Source: Escherichia hormaechei_A
GTDB lineage: Bacteria > Pseudomonadota > Gammaproteobacteria > Enterobacterales > Enterobacteriaceae
Assembly (NCBI GenBank): GCA_042434945.1
Contig: CP170191.1
Coordinates: 1,116,001 to 1,180,000, forward strand
Length of the DNA stretch: 64,000 nt
Direction: 5' to 3'
The notes under the pieces were generated by a model, which worked only from the letters and a program-made list of their open reading frames with translations, did no database searches and was not told where the DNA came from. This document shows positions 1 to 9,270 of the stretch, piece after piece (within the stretch, counting starts at the first letter, position 1; each line of letters begins with the position of its first letter). The translations under genes and the position numbers were made by a program.

Positions 1-269
1 CACTCGATCGTTCTCTTGTTCAGGGAATGAAAAATTGCGATCAAACCGGTGGCTTAAGTGGTCGTCCGCTTCAGTTAAAAAGCACCGAAATTATTCGCCG
101 CTTGTCACTGGAATTAAACGGTCGCTTACCGATCATCGGTGTTGGCGGCATCGACTCGGTTATCGCTGCGCGTGAAAAGATTGCTGCGGGTGCCTCACTG
201 GTGCAAATTTATTCTGGTTTTATTTTTAAAGGTCCGCCGCTGATTAAAGAAATCGTTACCCATATCTAA
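1..269 (+). CDS. pyrD: dihydroorotate dehydrogenase (quinone), C-terminal part
   Basis: This is the 3' end of pyrD; the gene begins before the window and its frame is open from base 3. The 89 visible residues hold the last beta/alpha units of the TIM barrel, including the FMN-phosphate-binding stretch IIGVGGI and the end motif [13 protein letters not shown]. The class 2 enzyme sits on the inner membrane and oxidises dihydroorotate to orotate in pyrimidine synthesis, passing electrons to quinone. The residues match the E. coli K-12 C-terminus as I remember it. A hairpin terminator follows the stop codon. Confidence 0.97.
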
Positions 270-301
270 TTATTTCTTCGAATTCCTCTTTATAAGATAA
301 T

Positions 302-332
302 CAGGGCTTTATTTTCAGCCCTGGTTGTTTTA
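302..332 (+). terminator. terminator after pyrD
   Basis: Seven-base stem CAGGGCT/AGCCCTG (302-308 and 317-323) followed by a T-rich run, 33 bases after the pyrD stop. Confidence 0.75.
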
Positions 333-442
333 TATTCATCGCTGTTGCTTATTTAGACATTTTGTACTTTTATTGTTGAGGTTATTAAGCGAAGCGACAA
401 TGGATTGTGTTGCTGCGGTTTTATAGGGTAGGGGAGAGGCAG

Positions 443-985
443 ATGCGAATTAAACCAGACGATAACTGGCGTTGGTATTACGATGAAGAGCACGATCGAA
501 TGATGCTCGATTTAGCCAATGGTATGCTATTTCGCTCACGTTTTGCGCGCAAGATGTTGACTCCAGATGCCTTTTCTCCCGCAGGCTTTTGCGTTGACGA
601 CGCCGCGCTCTATTTCTCTTTTGAAGAAAAGTGCCGCGATTTTAATTTATCTAAAGAACAAAAAGCCGAACTGGTGCTGAATGCACTGGTAGCAATTCGC
701 TATCTCAAACCGCAAATGCCGAAAAGCTGGCATTTTGTTTCCCATGGTGAAATGTGGGTGCCCATGCCGGGCGATGCGGCCTGCGTTTGGTTGAGCGATA
801 CTCACGAGCAGGTCAATTTGCTGGTCGTTGAATCTGGCGAAAATGCCGCACTATGCCTGCTGGCACAACCCTGCGTTGTTATTGCGGGTCGCGCGATGCA
901 GTTGGGCGACGCCATTAAAATCATGAACGACAGGCTGAAACCGCAGGTTAATGTTGACAGCTTCAGCCTCGAACAGGCAGTCTAA
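443..985 (+). CDS. zapC: cell division protein ZapC
   Basis: A 180-residue protein starting MRIKPDDNWRWYYD and ending SFSLEQAV. Length and sequence match E. coli ZapC (formerly YcbW), a cytoplasmic FtsZ-ring stabiliser that binds FtsZ and promotes protofilament bundling. An upstream in-frame ATG at 407 would add 12 residues; the 443 start is preferred because it gives the family length. It lies downstream of pyrD, separated by a terminator, and its last four bases overlap the convergent ycbX stop. It belongs to the first E. coli-like tract. Confidence 0.95.
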   Translation: MRIKPDDNWRWYYDEEHDRMMLDLANGMLFRSRFARKMLTPDAFSPAGFCVDDAALYFSFEEKCRDFNLSKEQKAELVLNALVAIRYLKPQMPKSWHFVSHGEMWVPMPGDAACVWLSDTHEQVNLLVVESGENAALCLLAQPCVVIAGRAMQLGDAIKIMNDRLKPQVNVDSFSLEQAV

Positions 986-2088
986 CGCGCCAACTTAAGT
1001 GCAGTCTTCGGTACACAGCTACAGCAAAGAATGGTGCCATCATCGCCCATTGCTGATTTTTTCAGCGGCGTGACTTCGCCTTCTAAAAGCTGAACACGGC
1101 AACTTCCACAAATGCCCGCGCGGCAAGAATAAGGGATACGAATTCCCTGATTTTCTAATTGCTCCAGCAACACCTGTTGGTTATTTCCACGAAATGCCTG
1201 TCCCTGCCAGTCAATATCTACATTTGCGTCCGGTTGTTGCGTGATGTTGGCGGTATCATCAGCGGCAGCTGCGCCGTAAATTTTTGCCGGAGTTGCCAGA
1301 ATTTCCACCTCATCGCCAACGCGAATCACGCCGCTATTACGGGCAATTAAATTCTGACCAAAATCGACATCGCCGTTATCCTGGGCAGTGCGGAAAGATT
1401 GCAATGTTTTTAATGGTTCGCCTGCCGGATGTTTTTGCCCTTTTTCTGGGCTGACGGTGGTGAAAATACAGCGGCTACAAGGTTTAACCACATCAAACAC
1501 CACATCACCAATGCGAATCACTTTCCAGCGATCTTCTTCCCAGGCTGACGCGCCGGAAACCACCAGATTGGGGCGGAATTGCTCCATTTTTACACTGGCC
1601 GGACAACGTTGTTGGAGATCACGTAACGAGGCTTCGTTAGCAAGAAGGTAAGGATAGCCATCAGCAAATGACAGAGGTACAGTGTTGTGGCGTTTCACGC
1701 GCCGGGTCATTTGTGGCCCCACCCAGCGTAATTGCACTTCGCGGGAGAAAAATCCACTTAGCCATTTGTTGATCGCGTCTGGCGCAATTCGCGCGGTAAA
1801 ATGTGTGCCCCAAACTTCGGTTGGTGCGTCTTGTGTGGCGAAATCAGCAAAACGAACATATGCGCTACTGCCATCTGGTGCGGTGAGATGCAAGCCATCA
1901 TGCACAGGTGAAGGAGTAAACCGTACCATCTGGGGAAACTGGCGAGCGGTAATAAACGTACCGTCAGGTTCCGTGATCATAAAGATGCGATCGAAGGCCA
2001 GACCACTGACATCTGCCAGAGCATGTGTAAGACCAATGCCGCGCATCGATTTAACAGGATGAATAAAAAGCCGGATTAATGTCGCCAC
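982..2088 (-). CDS. ycbX: MOSC domain / 2Fe-2S protein YcbX
   Basis: A 368-residue protein with an N-terminal beta-barrel MOSC_N domain (residues 1-120), a MOSC domain around 120-270 with the conserved cysteine of KPCSRC, and a C-terminal plant-type ferredoxin domain whose ligands appear as CRAGICGSC and a later cysteine in ILCCSC. YcbX uses molybdenum cofactor to reduce N-hydroxylated base analogues such as 6-hydroxylaminopurine. K-12 YcbX is 369 residues as I recall; here ILATPAK appears to lack one alanine, an in-frame difference. It is convergent with zapC and divergent from rlmL. Confidence 0.94.
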   Translation of the reverse strand: MATLIRLFIHPVKSMRGIGLTHALADVSGLAFDRIFMITEPDGTFITARQFPQMVRFTPSPVHDGLHLTAPDGSSAYVRFADFATQDAPTEVWGTHFTARIAPDAINKWLSGFFSREVQLRWVGPQMTRRVKRHNTVPLSFADGYPYLLANEASLRDLQQRCPASVKMEQFRPNLVVSGASAWEEDRWKVIRIGDVVFDVVKPCSRCIFTTVSPEKGQKHPAGEPLKTLQSFRTAQDNGDVDFGQNLIARNSGVIRVGDEVEILATPAKIYGAAAADDTANITQQPDANVDIDWQGQAFRGNNQQVLLEQLENQGIRIPYSCRAGICGSCRVQLLEGEVTPLKKSAMGDDGTILCCSCVPKTALKLAR

Positions 2089-2124
2089 GGTGCGGTCCTC
2101 AAATGAAAATAAGCCCTCAACTTT

Positions 2125-2152
2125 ATGACATGACGCGCTTATTAGCTATAAT
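2125..2152 (+). promoter_or_regulatory. predicted promoter of rlmL
   Basis: A perfect -10 TATAAT at 2147-2152 stands 16 bases after a -35-like ATGACA (2125-2130). Transcription would begin near 2159, giving a 5' leader of about 170 bases before rlmL. Confidence 0.6.
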
Positions 2153-2197
2153 GCGCAACAATTTTCTTAGCGCCTGTCCCATTAGGCTATTTTATTT

Positions 2198-2310
2198 GTC
2201 AGTTTGGCCCTGGGTTATGCTCGAAATCCTCACGTACTTGTGTACGCTCCGGTTTCTCCGCGCTGTCCATGTCCAGACTGACTGCAACAATTACGCCTAC
2301 TGCGGTAGGC
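2198..2310 (+). ncRNA. structured 5' leader of rlmL
   Basis: Between the predicted promoter and the rlmL ATG the RNA can form a long hairpin. Its ten-pair outer stem joins 2198-2207 (GTCAGTTTGG) with 2273-2282 (CCAGACTGAC), with one G-U pair; inside it is CGTAC/GTACG (2233-2237, 2242-2246). A second hairpin GCCTAC/GTAGGC (2295-2300, 2305-2310) lies just before rlmL. A 34-codon open frame (2217-2321, beginning MLEILTYLC) runs through the structure and stops 10 bases before the rlmL start, so it could be a leader peptide. I recognise no named RNA family. The structure is seen in the sequence; regulation is inferred. Confidence 0.45.
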
Positions 2311-2331
2311 TCTTAGAGTAAAAGTGACGAT

Positions 2332-4440
2332 ATGAATTCTCTGTTTGCCAGTACGGCCCGTGGGCTGGAAGAGCTGTTAAAAACTGAACTGGAAAACCTG
2401 GGGGCCGTTGAATGCCAGGTGGTTCAGGGTGGGGTCCATTTCAAGGGCGACACACGGCTTGTTTACCAGAGCCTGATGTGGAGCCGCCTGGCCTCGCGTA
2501 TTATGTTGCCGCTGGGCGAGTGTAAGGTTTACAGCGATTTAGACCTCTATCTCGGTGTTCAGGCGATCAACTGGACAGAGATGTTTAATCCTGGCGCGAC
2601 CTTCGCTGTCCACTTCAGTGGTTTGAATGACACCATCCGCAACAGTCAGTACGGCGCGATGAAAGTGAAAGACGCGATCGTCGATGCTTTCACGCGGAAA
2701 AATCTGCCGCGTCCAAATGTTGATCGCGATGCGCCGGATATCCGCGTTAACGTCTGGCTGCATAAAGAAACCGCCAGTATCGCTCTTGATCTGAGTGGTG
2801 ATGGTTTACATCTGCGTGGCTATCGCGATCGTGCTGGTATTGCGCCGATCAAAGAAACCCTGGCAGCCGCTATTGTGATGCGATCCGGCTGGCAGCCAGG
2901 AACACCGCTGCTCGATCCGATGTGTGGTTCCGGTACGTTGCTGATTGAAGCAGCGATGCTGGCGACCGATCGCGCACCAGGCTTGCACCGTGGGCGTTGG
3001 GGCTTTAGCGGCTGGGCGCAGCATGATGAAGCTATCTGGCAGGAAGTGAAAGCGGAAGCGCAAACTCGCGCCCGTAAAGGCCTGGCTGAGTATAGCTCTC
3101 ATTTTTACGGTTCGGACAGCGACGCACGGGTGATTCAACGTGCACGCACTAACGCCCGTCTTGCGGGGATTGGTGAACTGATCACCTTTGAGGTGAAAGA
3201 TGTCGCGCAACTGACCAATCCGCTGCCGAAAGGGCCGTACGGCACAGTGTTGAGCAACCCGCCATACGGGGAACGTCTGGACAGCGAACCGGCGCTGATT
3301 GCGCTGCATAGCCTGCTGGGTCGGATCATGAAAAACCAGTTTGGTGGCTGGAATCTCTCTTTGTTTAGTGCCTCGCCGGATCTGCTAAGCTGCTTGCAGC
3401 TGCGTGCAGACAAACAGTACAAGGCGAAAAACGGCCCGCTGGACTGCGTACAGAAAAATTACCACGTTGCCGAAAGCACTCCAGACAGCAAACCGGCGAT
3501 GGTAGCGGAAGACTACACCAACCGCCTGCGTAAGAACCTCAAAAAATTCGAGAAGTGGGCTCGCCAGGAAGGGATTGAATGTTACCGCCTGTATGACGCC
3601 GATCTGCCAGAATATAACGTTGCCGTTGACCGTTATGCCGACTGGGTGGTGGTGCAGGAGTATGCGCCGCCAAAAACTATTGATGCTCACAAAGCGCGTC
3701 AGCGTCTGTTCGATATTATCGCTGCAACCATTTCGGTACTGGGGATTGCGCCAAACAAACTGGTGCTGAAAACCCGTGAACGCCAGAAGGGCAAAAACCA
3801 ATACCAGAAACTGGGCGAGAAGGGCGAGTTTCTTGAAGTTACCGAATATAACGCTCACTTGTGGGTGAACCTGACGGATTATCTCGATACTGGTCTGTTC
3901 CTCGATCACCGCATCGCCCGTCGTATGCTCGGTCAGATGAGCAAAGGCAAAGATTTCCTCAACCTGTTCTCTTATACCGGCAGCGCCACCGTGCATGCGG
4001 GATTAGGCGGTGCACGCAGCACCACCACCGTGGATATGTCGCGTACTTATCTGGAATGGGCAGAACGCAACCTGCGTCTGAATGGCCTGACCGGGCGTGC
4101 GCATCGCCTGATTCAGGCCGATTGCCTGGCGTGGCTGCGTGAGGCAAATGAACAGTTCGATCTGATCTTTATCGATCCGCCAACCTTCTCTAACTCAAAA
4201 CGAATGGAAGATGCGTTTGATGTTCAGCGCGATCATCTGGCGCTGATGAAAGATTTGAAACGTCTGCTGCGTGCAGGTGGGACGATCATGTTCTCGAACA
4301 ACAAACGTGGCTTCCGTATGGATCTCGACGGCCTGGCAAAACTGGGACTGAAAGCACAAGAAATTACGCAAAAAACGCTCTCCCAGGATTTCGCCCGTAA
4401 CCGCCAGATCCACAACTGCTGGCTGATTACCGCAGCCTGA
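2332..4440 (+). CDS. rlmL: bifunctional 23S rRNA methyltransferase RlmKL (m2G2445 / m7G2069)
   Basis: A 702-residue fusion of two SAM-dependent methyltransferases. The N-terminal half (RlmL) has a THUMP RNA-binding domain (about 45-155), a SAM loop DPMCGSGT near residue 195 and the catalytic NPPY near 309, and makes m2G2445. The C-terminal half (RlmK) has the SAM loop NLFSYTGS and a DPPTF motif near 615, and makes m7G2069. Both target the peptidyl-transferase region of 23S rRNA. Length equals E. coli RlmL. uup follows after 11 bases and is probably co-transcribed. The long structured leader is unusual for a housekeeping methylase. Confidence 0.97.
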   Translation: MNSLFASTARGLEELLKTELENLGAVECQVVQGGVHFKGDTRLVYQSLMWSRLASRIMLPLGECKVYSDLDLYLGVQAINWTEMFNPGATFAVHFSGLNDTIRNSQYGAMKVKDAIVDAFTRKNLPRPNVDRDAPDIRVNVWLHKETASIALDLSGDGLHLRGYRDRAGIAPIKETLAAAIVMRSGWQPGTPLLDPMCGSGTLLIEAAMLATDRAPGLHRGRWGFSGWAQHDEAIWQEVKAEAQTRARKGLAEYSSHFYGSDSDARVIQRARTNARLAGIGELITFEVKDVAQLTNPLPKGPYGTVLSNPPYGERLDSEPALIALHSLLGRIMKNQFGGWNLSLFSASPDLLSCLQLRADKQYKAKNGPLDCVQKNYHVAESTPDSKPAMVAEDYTNRLRKNLKKFEKWARQEGIECYRLYDADLPEYNVAVDRYADWVVVQEYAPPKTIDAHKARQRLFDIIAATISVLGIAPNKLVLKTRERQKGKNQYQKLGEKGEFLEVTEYNAHLWVNLTDYLDTGLFLDHRIARRMLGQMSKGKDFLNLFSYTGSATVHAGLGGARSTTTVDMSRTYLEWAERNLRLNGLTGRAHRLIQADCLAWLREANEQFDLIFIDPPTFSNSKRMEDAFDVQRDHLALMKDLKRLLRAGGTIMFSNNKRGFRMDLDGLAKLGLKAQEITQKTLSQDFARNRQIHNCWLITAA

Positions 4441-4451
4441 AAGGAATAGTA

Positions 4452-6358
4452 ATGTCATTAATCAGTATGCATGGCGCATGGCTGTCGTTCAGCGACGCGC
4501 CGCTTCTCGATAACGCAGAACTGCATATCGAAGATAACGAACGTGTTTGTCTGGTGGGCCGCAACGGCGCAGGCAAATCGACGTTAATGAAAATCCTCAA
4601 CCGTGAACAAGGGCTGGATGACGGTCGCATTATTTACGAGCAAGATTTGATTGTAGCGCGTCTGCAACAGGATCCGCCGCGTAACGTTGAGGGTAGCGTT
4701 TATGATTTCGTTGCCGAAGGCATTGAAGAACAAGCGGAATATCTGAAACGCTATCACGATATTTCGCGCCTGGTGATGAACGACCCGAGCGAGAAAAATC
4801 TCAACGAACTGGCGAAGGTTCAGGAACAGCTGGATCACCACAACCTGTGGCAGCTGGAAAACCGCATCAACGAAGTGCTGGCGCAACTGGGGTTAGATCC
4901 TAACGTTGCGCTGTCGTCGCTTTCCGGCGGCTGGTTGCGTAAAGCGGCATTAGGACGCGCGCTGGTGAGTAATCCGCGCGTGCTGTTGCTTGATGAACCG
5001 ACAAACCACCTGGATATTGAAACCATCGACTGGCTGGAAGGGTTTTTGAAAACTTTCAACGGGACGATTATTTTCATCTCCCACGACCGTTCGTTTATCC
5101 GCAATATGGCGACGCGCATTGTTGATCTCGATCGCGGCAAGCTGGTGACCTATCCAGGGAATTACGACCAGTACCTGCTGGAAAAAGAAGAAGCCCTGCG
5201 CGTGGAAGAATTACAAAATGCCGAGTTCGATCGCAAACTGGCGCAGGAAGAGGTGTGGATCCGCCAGGGGATCAAAGCACGCCGTACCCGTAATGAAGGC
5301 CGCGTACGCGCCCTGAAAGCGATGCGTCGCGAACGTGGTGAACGTCGCGAAGTGATGGGTACCGCAAAGATGCAGGTGGAAGAGGCCAGCCGCTCCGGTA
5401 AAATCGTTTTCGAAATGGAAGACGTTTGCTACCAGGTTAACGGTAAGCAACTGGTGAAAGATTTTTCTGCCCAGGTTCTACGTGGCGACAAAATTGCCCT
5501 GATTGGTCCGAATGGGTGCGGCAAAACCACGCTGCTAAAACTGATGCTCGGTCAGCTTCAAGCGGACAGCGGGCGTATTCACGTTGGCACCAAACTGGAA
5601 GTGGCTTATTTCGATCAGCACCGCGCGGAACTGGATCCCGATAAAACGGTGATGGATAACCTTGCCGAAGGTAAGCAAGAGGTGATGGTTAACGGCAAGC
5701 CACGCCACGTATTGGGCTATTTGCAGGACTTTCTGTTCCATCCGAAACGGGCGATGACGCCGGTACGTGCGCTTTCTGGCGGTGAGCGGAACCGCTTGCT
5801 GCTGGCGCGTTTGTTCCTCAAACCAAGCAACTTATTGATTCTTGACGAACCGACCAACGATCTTGATGTCGAAACGCTGGAACTGCTGGAAGAACTGATC
5901 GACAGCTATCAGGGCACGGTATTGCTGGTTAGCCACGATCGTCAGTTTGTCGATAACACCGTTACAGAATGTTGGATCTTCGAAGGCAAGGACGCATCGG
6001 GCAATATGTGGGCGGCTATCATGACGCGCGTGGACAGCAATCGCAGTCGCTGGCGCAAAAACAGGCGAAGACCAAAAATGTCGCTGAACCTGTTGTTGCA
6101 ATGGCAGAAACTGTCAAAAAGTCTCCTGCTAAAATGAGTTATAACTTGCAGCGCGAGCTGGAAGGGCTGCCGCAGCGTCTGGAAGAGCTGGAAGCTGCAC
6201 TGGAAGCACTGCAAATCCAGGTCGCTGATGCGTCATTCTTTACGCAGCCTCACGACTATACTCAGAAAGTATTGGCTGAACTCTCCCAGGCTGAACAGGC
6301 GCTGGAAGAGGCATTTGAGCGCTGGGAGTACCTTGAGTCTCTGAAAAACGGCGCATAA
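4452..6358 (+). pseudogene. uup: ABC-F ATPase Uup, frameshifted near the C-terminus
   Basis: Uup is a soluble ABC-F ATPase with two ATP-binding domains, linked to ribosome function and to limiting transposon excision. Both domains are present: Walker A GRNGAGKS (about 35) and GPNGCGKT (about 352), signatures LSGGW and LSGGE, and DEPTNHLD/DEPTNDLD. After WIFEG the expected asparagine codon lacks one base (between 5989 and 5990). The original frame then ends at 6137 with an unrelated tail (561 residues). The true C-terminal coiled-coil domain continues in another frame from 5990 to 6358; restoring one base gives 635 residues, the family length. Upstream residues match E. coli; downstream ones (IGQYVGGYHD, then divergent) do not, so the deletion sits exactly at the mosaic switch. 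A truncated, partly active product is possible. Confidence 0.9.
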
Positions 6359-6371
6359 ACAGGGATAATCT

Positions 6372-7625
6372 ATGTGTGACCAGCACCATGCCGATCGGCA
6401 TATATTATGCTCGCAATGCGATATGCTCGTGGCGTTGCCAGAGCTTGGTCACGGACATAAGGCTGCCTGCCCGCGCTGCGGCGCTACGCTGACGACCGAG
6501 TGGGACGCGCCAAGGCAGCGTCCTACGGCTTATGCGCTGGCAGCCTTATTCATGTTACTGCTCTCCAATCTCTTCCCTTTCATCTATATGAAAGTGGGCG
6601 GGATGACCAGCCAGGTGGATTTACTGGAAATACCAGGCGTGATGTTCTCGGAAGATTACGCCAGCCTTGGCACCTTCTTTCTTCTTTTCGTGCAGATCGT
6701 CCCGGCTTTTTGCCTGGTCGTCATTCTGCTGCTGGTCAACCGCGTCAGGATGCCCACTGTCCTTAAAATCAAACTCGCGCGGATCCTGTTCCAGTTGAAA
6801 AGCTGGGGGATGGCGGAAATTTTTCTCGCGGGTATCCTGGTCAGTTTCGTGAAGCTGATGGCCTACGGCGATGTGGGGATTGGCAGCAGCTTTATTCCGT
6901 GGTGTCTGTACTGCGTGCTACAACTGCGCGCGTTCCAGTGCGTGGACCGACGCTGGGCCTGGGACGATATTGCCCCGGCGCCTACGCTCTCGCAGACGGT
7001 AAAGGTGGGCGTACCGGGTATCCGTCAGGGGCTTCGCTCCTGCTCGTGCTGCACCGCCGTGCTGCCCGCGGATGTCGAGGTGTGCCCGCGCTGTGAAACA
7101 AAAGGTCACGTCCGGCGTAAAAATAGCCTGCAATGGACCATGGCGCTGCTGGTGACCTCTGTCATGCTCTATCTGCCCGCCAATATCTTGCCGATCATGA
7201 TCACCGATCTGCTCGGCGACAGAATGCCCTCGACCATACTGGCCGGGGTGATTTTGCTGTGGAGCGAGGGGTCTTACCCTGTGGCAGGCGTCATATTCCT
7301 CGCCAGTATTATGGTTCCGACCTTAAAGATGATTGCCATTGCCTGGCTTTGCTGGGATGCAAAAGGGCACGGTAAGCGAGACAGCGAGCGTATGCATCTG
7401 ATTTATGAGGTCGTGGAATTTGTTGGCCGCTGGTCGATGATTGACGTGTTCGTGATTGCGGTTCTCTCAGCGCTGGTGCGTATGGGGGGGCTGATGAGTA
7501 TTTATCCCGCTATGGGGGCGCTGATGTTTGCGTTGGTCGTCATTATGACCATGTTTGCGGCCATGACCTTCGACCCTCGTTTATCGTGGGATCGTGAGCC
7601 CGATTCAAGCCATGAGGAAGAGTAA
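6372..7625 (+). CDS. pqiA: intermembrane lipid transport membrane subunit PqiA
   Basis: A 417-residue inner-membrane protein with two PqiA domains, each a zinc-ribbon-like cysteine cluster (CSQC and CPRC at the N-terminus; CSCC and CPRC near 220-240) followed by about four membrane spans. PqiA is the membrane partner of the MCE protein PqiB in phospholipid traffic between inner and outer membrane, and the operon responds to paraquat through SoxRS in E. coli. It shares the family length but differs from the K-12 sequence at many positions (for example IYMKVGGMTSQVDL), unlike rlmL just upstream, placing it in the Enterobacter-like tract. It starts 13 bases after uup; pqiB follows. Confidence 0.95.
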   Translation: MCDQHHADRHILCSQCDMLVALPELGHGHKAACPRCGATLTTEWDAPRQRPTAYALAALFMLLLSNLFPFIYMKVGGMTSQVDLLEIPGVMFSEDYASLGTFFLLFVQIVPAFCLVVILLLVNRVRMPTVLKIKLARILFQLKSWGMAEIFLAGILVSFVKLMAYGDVGIGSSFIPWCLYCVLQLRAFQCVDRRWAWDDIAPAPTLSQTVKVGVPGIRQGLRSCSCCTAVLPADVEVCPRCETKGHVRRKNSLQWTMALLVTSVMLYLPANILPIMITDLLGDRMPSTILAGVILLWSEGSYPVAGVIFLASIMVPTLKMIAIAWLCWDAKGHGKRDSERMHLIYEVVEFVGRWSMIDVFVIAVLSALVRMGGLMSIYPAMGALMFALVVIMTMFAAMTFDPRLSWDREPDSSHEEE

Positions 7626-7629
7626 GAGC

Positions 7630-9270
7630 ATGGAAAATAAGAGTGGAGAGGCTAAAGTGCAGAAGGTCAGAAACTGGTCGCCGGTGTGGATTTTCCCCAT
7701 CGTGACCGCGCTGATCGGTGCATGGATCCTGTTTTATCATTACAGCCATCAGGGACCGGAAGTCACGCTAATTACCACCAATGCAGAGGGGATTGAGGGC
7801 GGAAAAACCACCATCAAGAGCCGCAGCGTGGATGTGGGTGTCGTGGAAAGCGCGACCCTGACGGATGATTTAACCCATGTTGAAATCAAGGCCCGCCTGA
7901 ATGCCGGCATGGAAAAACTGCTCCATGAAGATTCTGTTTTTTGGGTAGTGAAACCGCAGGTCGGGAGAGAAGGGATCAGCGGCTTAGGGACGCTATTGTC
8001 CGGGGCTTATATTGAACTCCAGCCCGGCAACAAAGGCGCCCAGCCAGCAAACTATCAGCTGCTGGATTCACCGCCGCTTGCGCCACCGGATGCAAAAGGG
8101 ATCCGCGTTATTCTGGACAGCAAAAAAGCGGGTCAGCTCTCGCCGGGCGATCCGGTGCTGTTCCGTGGGTATCGCGTCGGTTCGGTTGAAACAAGCACCT
8201 TCGATCCGCAAAAACGGACCATCAGCTATCAGCTTTTTATCAATGCGCCTAATGACCGCCTGGTGACCAGCAACGTTCGCTTCTGGAAAGACAGCGGGAT
8301 CGCGGTGGATCTGACCTCTGCGGGGATGCGCGTTGAGATGGGTTCACTCACCACGCTATTTGGTGGGGGCGTCAGTTTTGATGTGCCGGAAGGTATCGAT
8401 CTGGGACAACCGGTGGCGGAGAAAACCGCCTTCAGGCTGTTTGACGATCAAAAAAGCATTCAGGATGCGCTCTATACCGATCACATCGACTACCTGATGT
8501 TCTTTAAGGACTCCGTACGCGGCTTGCAGCCAGGGGCGCCAGTAGAGTTCCGGGGTATCCGTCTGGGGACCGTGGGACAAGTGCCTTACTTTGTTCCGGG
8601 ACTCAAGCAGATGCTTGATGATGATTATCGTATTCCGGTGCTGATCCGCATTGAGCCTGAGCGTTTGATTAACCAGATAGGCGAGGACCAGGATATTGGG
8701 GAGCATATCAGCGATCTGATGAATCGCGGTCTGCGTGGCTCGCTGAAAACTGGCAACCTGGTCACAGGGGCGTTATATGTCGATATGGACTTCTATCCAA
8801 AAGCGCCACCAATGACGGGGATCCGTGAATTTGGCGGCTACAAAATCATTCCTACGGTCAGCAGTGGCCTGGCGCAGATCCAACAGCGCCTGATGGAAAC
8901 ACTGGATAAGATCAACAATCTGCCGCTGAATCCAATGCTTGAGGCCGCGACGGGATCACTGCATCAGAGCCAGGCGACGATGCAACGTCTGCAAACCACG
9001 CTGGATAATATCAACAAGATCACCGCCAACCAGTCCATGCAGCAGCTGCCGCAGGATATGCAGAAAACGTTGCGCGAACTGAATCGCAGTATGCAGGGCT
9101 TCCAGCCGGGCTCAGCGGCTTACAACAAGATGGTGGCGGATATGCAACGTCTTGATCAGGTTTTACGCGAGCTACAGCCCGTTCTGAAAACGCTCAATGA
9201 AAAGAGCAACGCGCTGGTGTTTGAAGCGAAAGACAAAAAGGATCCTGAGCCTAAGAGGGCGAAACAATGA
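7630..9270 (+). CDS. pqiB: MCE-domain lipid transport protein PqiB
   Basis: A 546-residue protein with an N-terminal cytoplasmic stub, one membrane anchor (WIFPIVTALIGAWILFYHY, about 19-37), three MCE domains (about 45-135, 155-250 and 280-390) and a long helical C-terminal region that in E. coli PqiB forms a needle-like coiled-coil tube across the periplasm. ATG 7630 was chosen because it gives the E. coli length; an earlier in-frame ATG at 7594 lies inside pqiA. It begins four bases after the pqiA stop and overlaps pqiC by four bases, a tight operon. The sequence is Enterobacter-like. Confidence 0.95.
   Translation: MENKSGEAKVQKVRNWSPVWIFPIVTALIGAWILFYHYSHQGPEVTLITTNAEGIEGGKTTIKSRSVDVGVVESATLTDDLTHVEIKARLNAGMEKLLHEDSVFWVVKPQVGREGISGLGTLLSGAYIELQPGNKGAQPANYQLLDSPPLAPPDAKGIRVILDSKKAGQLSPGDPVLFRGYRVGSVETSTFDPQKRTISYQLFINAPNDRLVTSNVRFWKDSGIAVDLTSAGMRVEMGSLTTLFGGGVSFDVPEGIDLGQPVAEKTAFRLFDDQKSIQDALYTDHIDYLMFFKDSVRGLQPGAPVEFRGIRLGTVGQVPYFVPGLKQMLDDDYRIPVLIRIEPERLINQIGEDQDIGEHISDLMNRGLRGSLKTGNLVTGALYVDMDFYPKAPPMTGIREFGGYKIIPTVSSGLAQIQQRLMETLDKINNLPLNPMLEAATGSLHQSQATMQRLQTTLDNINKITANQSMQQLPQDMQKTLRELNRSMQGFQPGSAAYNKMVADMQRLDQVLRELQPVLKTLNEKSNALVFEAKDKKDPEPKRAKQ

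Noticed and set aside
1220..1330. One-codon difference in YcbX as a frameshift
   Set aside because: The frame is intact; it is at most an in-frame alanine loss and harmless.
3385..3996. 203-codon open frame antisense to rlmL
   Set aside because: Lies entirely within the well-supported rlmL gene and has no recognisable domain; a shadow frame.
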